Below are positions 32,147 through 34,352 of a stretch of 34,352 bases of DNA, in pieces (within the stretch, counting starts at the first letter, position 1; each line of letters starts with the position of its first letter). Location of the stretch: the NCBI GenBank assembly GCA_900555045.1, contig USJW01000045.1:1-34352 (forward strand), given 5' to 3'. Below the pieces are notes generated by a model, which ran no database searches, was not told the DNA's origin, and saw only the letters and a program-made list of their open reading frames with translations. Source of the stretch: an uncultured Clostridium sp. Lineage in GTDB: Bacteria > Bacillota > Clostridia > Lachnospirales > Lachnospiraceae. The position numbers and the translations under genes were made by a program.

Positions 32147-32331
32147 CCAACAAACCGACTACAGATCACCGAGGGGCGCTGCGCAAGCCACCGGTACCGA
32201 CAGCGACAAGTCACTGCCCCAGGCTTTAAGCAGCCCCCGGAACCAAAGTTCCCCCACGGTCGAAACCAGCCGCACAGGCGGTTTTGGCCAGCCAAGCGTT
32301 GTTAGAACATCAATTATAAGGAGCGATCGAT
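32147..32331 (+). promoter_or_regulatory. Long leader of the second collagen-like mRNA
   Basis: About 185 bases between the 5' hairpin and the start codon with no ORF of note. Small stems are visible: GGAAC-CAAA-GTTCC (32239-32252) and AAACC-A-GCC / GGC-GGTTT (32263-32284). I do not recognise a known riboswitch here. AAGGAG precedes the ATG. Confidence 0.5.
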
Positions 32332-34230
32332 ATGTATTTAAATTATCCGAATGGAATAAATTTTGACGGCAATCCCGGATGCGATGACCCGGACAGAAAT
32401 CTCTTTGAGGATCGCAGGCCTCCGGTTCCCGGCCAGTGCAACTGCGGCCACGGCTGCAACTGCTGCTGCGACCGCGGCCCGACCGGCCCGCAGGGTCCTA
32501 TGGGTCCCAGAGGATGCCCGGGACCCCAGGGAATTCCCGGCCCGACCGGCGCCATGGGACCCCAGGGCTATGTAGGCCCGACCGGCGCAACCGGCCCAAC
32601 CGGCCCGCAGGGCTTCCCCGGACAGCGGGGGGCGACTGGCCCTACCGGACCAACCGGCGCTCCCGGCATGAACGGCGCCATGGGACCCACCGGCCCGACC
32701 GGTGCTAACGGCACAAACGGTGTCATGGGAGCCACCGGCCCCACTGGACCCACTGGCGCGACTGGCGCCAACGGGCTGAACGGAGCCATGGGACCCACCG
32801 GACCGACCGGCGCAACCGGCGCAACGGGAACTCCCGGCACAAACGGTGTCACAGGTGCGACGGGACCGACCGGTCCCACTGGACCCACTGGTGCGACCGG
32901 TGCCACCGGCGCGAACGGACTTGCAGGCGTGACCGGGGTAACTGGGGTAACTGGCCCCACCGGACCAACCGGTGCCACCGGCGCCAATGGGTTAGCTGGA
33001 GCGACCGGTGTGACCGGTGCCACTGGCGCTACGGGCGCGACGGGTGCCACTGGGCTTACCGGAGTGACCGGCGCAACCGGACCCACAGGCCCAACCGGCG
33101 CTACAGGTGCCAACGGGCTCGCTGGCGTCACCGGCGCTACGGGTGTCACCGGCGCTACCGGACCGACCGGCCCCACCGGACCCACTGGACCTACTGGCCC
33201 AACCGGCCCCACCGGTGCCAACGGCACAGCTGAGACAATCGCCGTGCGCTATACCAACACCTCGGAACCCGGAACTGCTGCCGCAGTTGTGGACGTTTCC
33301 GGCTCCCCCAACCACTCCCTGGACTTCTCCATCCCCAGAGGTGCGACGGGTGCCACCGGTGCCACTGGAGCAACCGGAGCGACTGGCGCTACCGGCGCTG
33401 CCGGCGCTCAGGGCCCCATCGGACCGATCGGACCGACCGGAGCGACTGGAGCCAACGGCTTAGCGGGTGTGACCGGTGCAACCGGTGCGACCGGCGCAAA
33501 CGGTGCAACTGGTGCGACTGGCGCTACCGGCCTGCAGGGACCTATGGGCCCCATCGGACCCACCGGCGCCACAGGCTTTAACGGTGCAACGGGCGCTACC
33601 GGCGCCACGGGTGCTACCGGTGCCAACGGCGTAAACGGTGCAACTGGCGCAACGGGTGCAACGGGCGCTACCGGCGCGACAGGTGCGACTGGCGCCACCG
33701 GCGCAACTGGCCCTGCCGGCGAAAACTGCGAGTGCTTCTGCACGCAGCAGATGAGACACCTGCTCCAGCAGATCATCGCCTACTACCCGAACGCTCTCGT
33801 CAGCGTCTCCATGGATGACGGCACGACGATCAGCGGATACCCGGGAAGTCTTGTTCCCGCAAACAATGCCGGACTCTTCCAGCTGGTTGACCGGCAGGGA
33901 AATCCGCAGGAGGCAATCTTAATCTGCCATATCGCGTCCATCCGGATTTACAATGAAACCTACCGCGATGAGATCAACTATCTCCAGAGCCCTGCTCCGA
34001 TCTCCCATGGTTGCTGTGAGGACTGTCAGAGATCGATCCGCGAGTATCTGCCGGCAGGCACCAACGTGATTATCCACGTCTCCGGCGGTGAGATTGCACA
34101 GGGAACCGTGCTGTGCGACGAAGATGGACTTCTGGTTCTGGTCGGCCACGACCGGACCAACCCGATCTTTGTCTCCACCTGCAAGGTAGAAATCATCAAC
34201 AAAAACGGCTGCCCCTACGCTGCCTCATAG
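32332..34230 (+). CDS. Collagen-like protein with two triple-helix segments and Cys-bearing ends
   Basis: A 632-residue structural protein. Head: residues 1-48, ending in a CNCGHGCNCCCDRG cysteine block. Collagen 1: ~49-298, about 83 G-X-Y triplets (GPT, GAT, GAN, GVT). Insert: ~299-336, non-collagen, ending LDFSIPRG. Collagen 2: ~337-463, about 42 triplets, almost all GAT near its end. Tail: 464-632, opening with CECFC and a short helix, then two similar beta-rich stretches (VSVSMDDGTTISG; IIHVSGGEIAQG) each ending in an I-x-I strand, separated by a CCEDC motif. No signal peptide. AAGGAG eight bases before ATG. Thr occupies most Y positions, so it is a rich O-glycosylation target. Spore-surface placement is inferred. 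Confidence 0.9.
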   Translation: MYLNYPNGINFDGNPGCDDPDRNLFEDRRPPVPGQCNCGHGCNCCCDRGPTGPQGPMGPRGCPGPQGIPGPTGAMGPQGYVGPTGATGPTGPQGFPGQRGATGPTGPTGAPGMNGAMGPTGPTGANGTNGVMGATGPTGPTGATGANGLNGAMGPTGPTGATGATGTPGTNGVTGATGPTGPTGPTGATGATGANGLAGVTGVTGVTGPTGPTGATGANGLAGATGVTGATGATGATGATGLTGVTGATGPTGPTGATGANGLAGVTGATGVTGATGPTGPTGPTGPTGPTGPTGANGTAETIAVRYTNTSEPGTAAAVVDVSGSPNHSLDFSIPRGATGATGATGATGATGATGAAGAQGPIGPIGPTGATGANGLAGVTGATGATGANGATGATGATGLQGPMGPIGPTGATGFNGATGATGATGATGANGVNGATGATGATGATGATGATGATGATGPAGENCECFCTQQMRHLLQQIIAYYPNALVSVSMDDGTTISGYPGSLVPANNAGLFQLVDRQGNPQEAILICHIASIRIYNETYRDEINYLQSPAPISHGCCEDCQRSIREYLPAGTNVIIHVSGGEIAQGTVLCDEDGLLVLVGHDRTNPIFVSTCKVEIINKNGCPYAAS

Positions 34231-34324
34231 CAGCTGCTGCTTGAAACCCTAAGTCCCCTCCGGCTGTGAACGCGCAAGAAGTTTTACTCCTGGCCGCGCA
34301 GCCGGAACCAATCCACAATGGGTC

Positions 34325-34352
34325 GGGCCGGACGCAGGCAACACCTGCGGCC
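34325..34352 (+). other. Partial hairpin at the window edge
   Basis: CGCAGG-CAACA-CCTGCG (34333-34349) stands about 100 bases after the last stop codon. It may be a terminator stem whose T run lies outside the window. Confidence 0.3.

Noticed and set aside
32147..32331. Cobalamin-type riboswitch in the collagen leader (GCGCAAGCCACCGG resembles part of the B12 box)
   Set aside because: The remaining conserved boxes and order of stems are missing.
32332..33720. Short repetitive DNA that could be taken for a CRISPR array or satellite
   Set aside because: The repeats are 9-base, in frame, with many synonymous changes; they code collagen triplets, and there are no spacers.
32568..33776. Minus-strand Pro/Val/Ala repeat frames across the second collagen-like gene
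   Set aside because: Same cause: periodic GGN-NNN-ACN codons. Not independent genes.

Overview
The window looks like chromosome from a high-GC, spore-forming member of the Clostridia, most likely a Lachnospiraceae gut anaerobe of the Enterocloster/Lachnoclostridium kind. Support comes from strong AGGAGG ribosome sites, tight operons, a tetrahydrofolate riboswitch before an ECF folate S component, a PAS/GGDEF/EAL protein of clostridial style, and collagen-like GXT proteins with promoters that read like the mother-cell sporulation sigma factor K. The genus is inference; no rRNA, tRNA, CRISPR array or insertion sequence was seen.

Layout. 1-1.6 kb: a SPOUT (TrmH-type) rRNA methyltransferase and a SUFU-domain protein. 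1.7-5.7 kb: a sugar-acid module with a split UxaA-type dehydratase/lyase (two chains), a DAACS-type carboxylate symporter and a divergent LysR regulator, with perfect palindromes between them. 5.7-15.8 kb: one long leftward operon that reads, from its promoter at about 15.77 kb, iolA - iolC - class II aldolase - SDR - livJ - (hairpin) - livH - livM - livG - livF - TIM-barrel isomerase - small protein. It encodes the last three steps of myo-inositol catabolism (kinase, aldolase, semialdehyde dehydrogenase) beside a branched-chain-amino-acid-type ABC importer, but none of the early inositol enzymes. Two same-length DeoR-family paralogues (16.2-17.75 kb) are read away from it.

17.8-22.5 kb: a GltD-like Fe-S flavoprotein translationally overlapped with a second TIM-barrel isomerase; folT under a THF riboswitch whose ribosome site lies in a hairpin; a metallo-beta-lactamase-fold hydrolase and a PAP2 phosphatase, overlapping. 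22.7-23.8 kb: a stand-alone EIIC-like membrane protein. 23.8-28.5 kb: a 1566-residue GGDEF-EAL-multiPAS-GGDEF protein.

28.6-34.3 kb is the most interesting part: a likely spore-surface (exosporium) island. Two large collagen-like proteins flank a GT2-TPR glycosyltransferase. All three genes are preceded by an AC-N17-CATAnnnTA element (sigma-K-like), and two of them share a near-identical promoter and a hairpin at the predicted 5' end of the mRNA. The first collagen-like protein carries seven cysteine-bearing octapeptide repeats; the second ends in what looks like a duplicated beta-rich domain. The natural reading is a glycosylated, disulfide-linked collagen-like nap made late in sporulation, comparable in plan to BclA and its glycosyltransferases in Bacillus and Clostridioides difficile.
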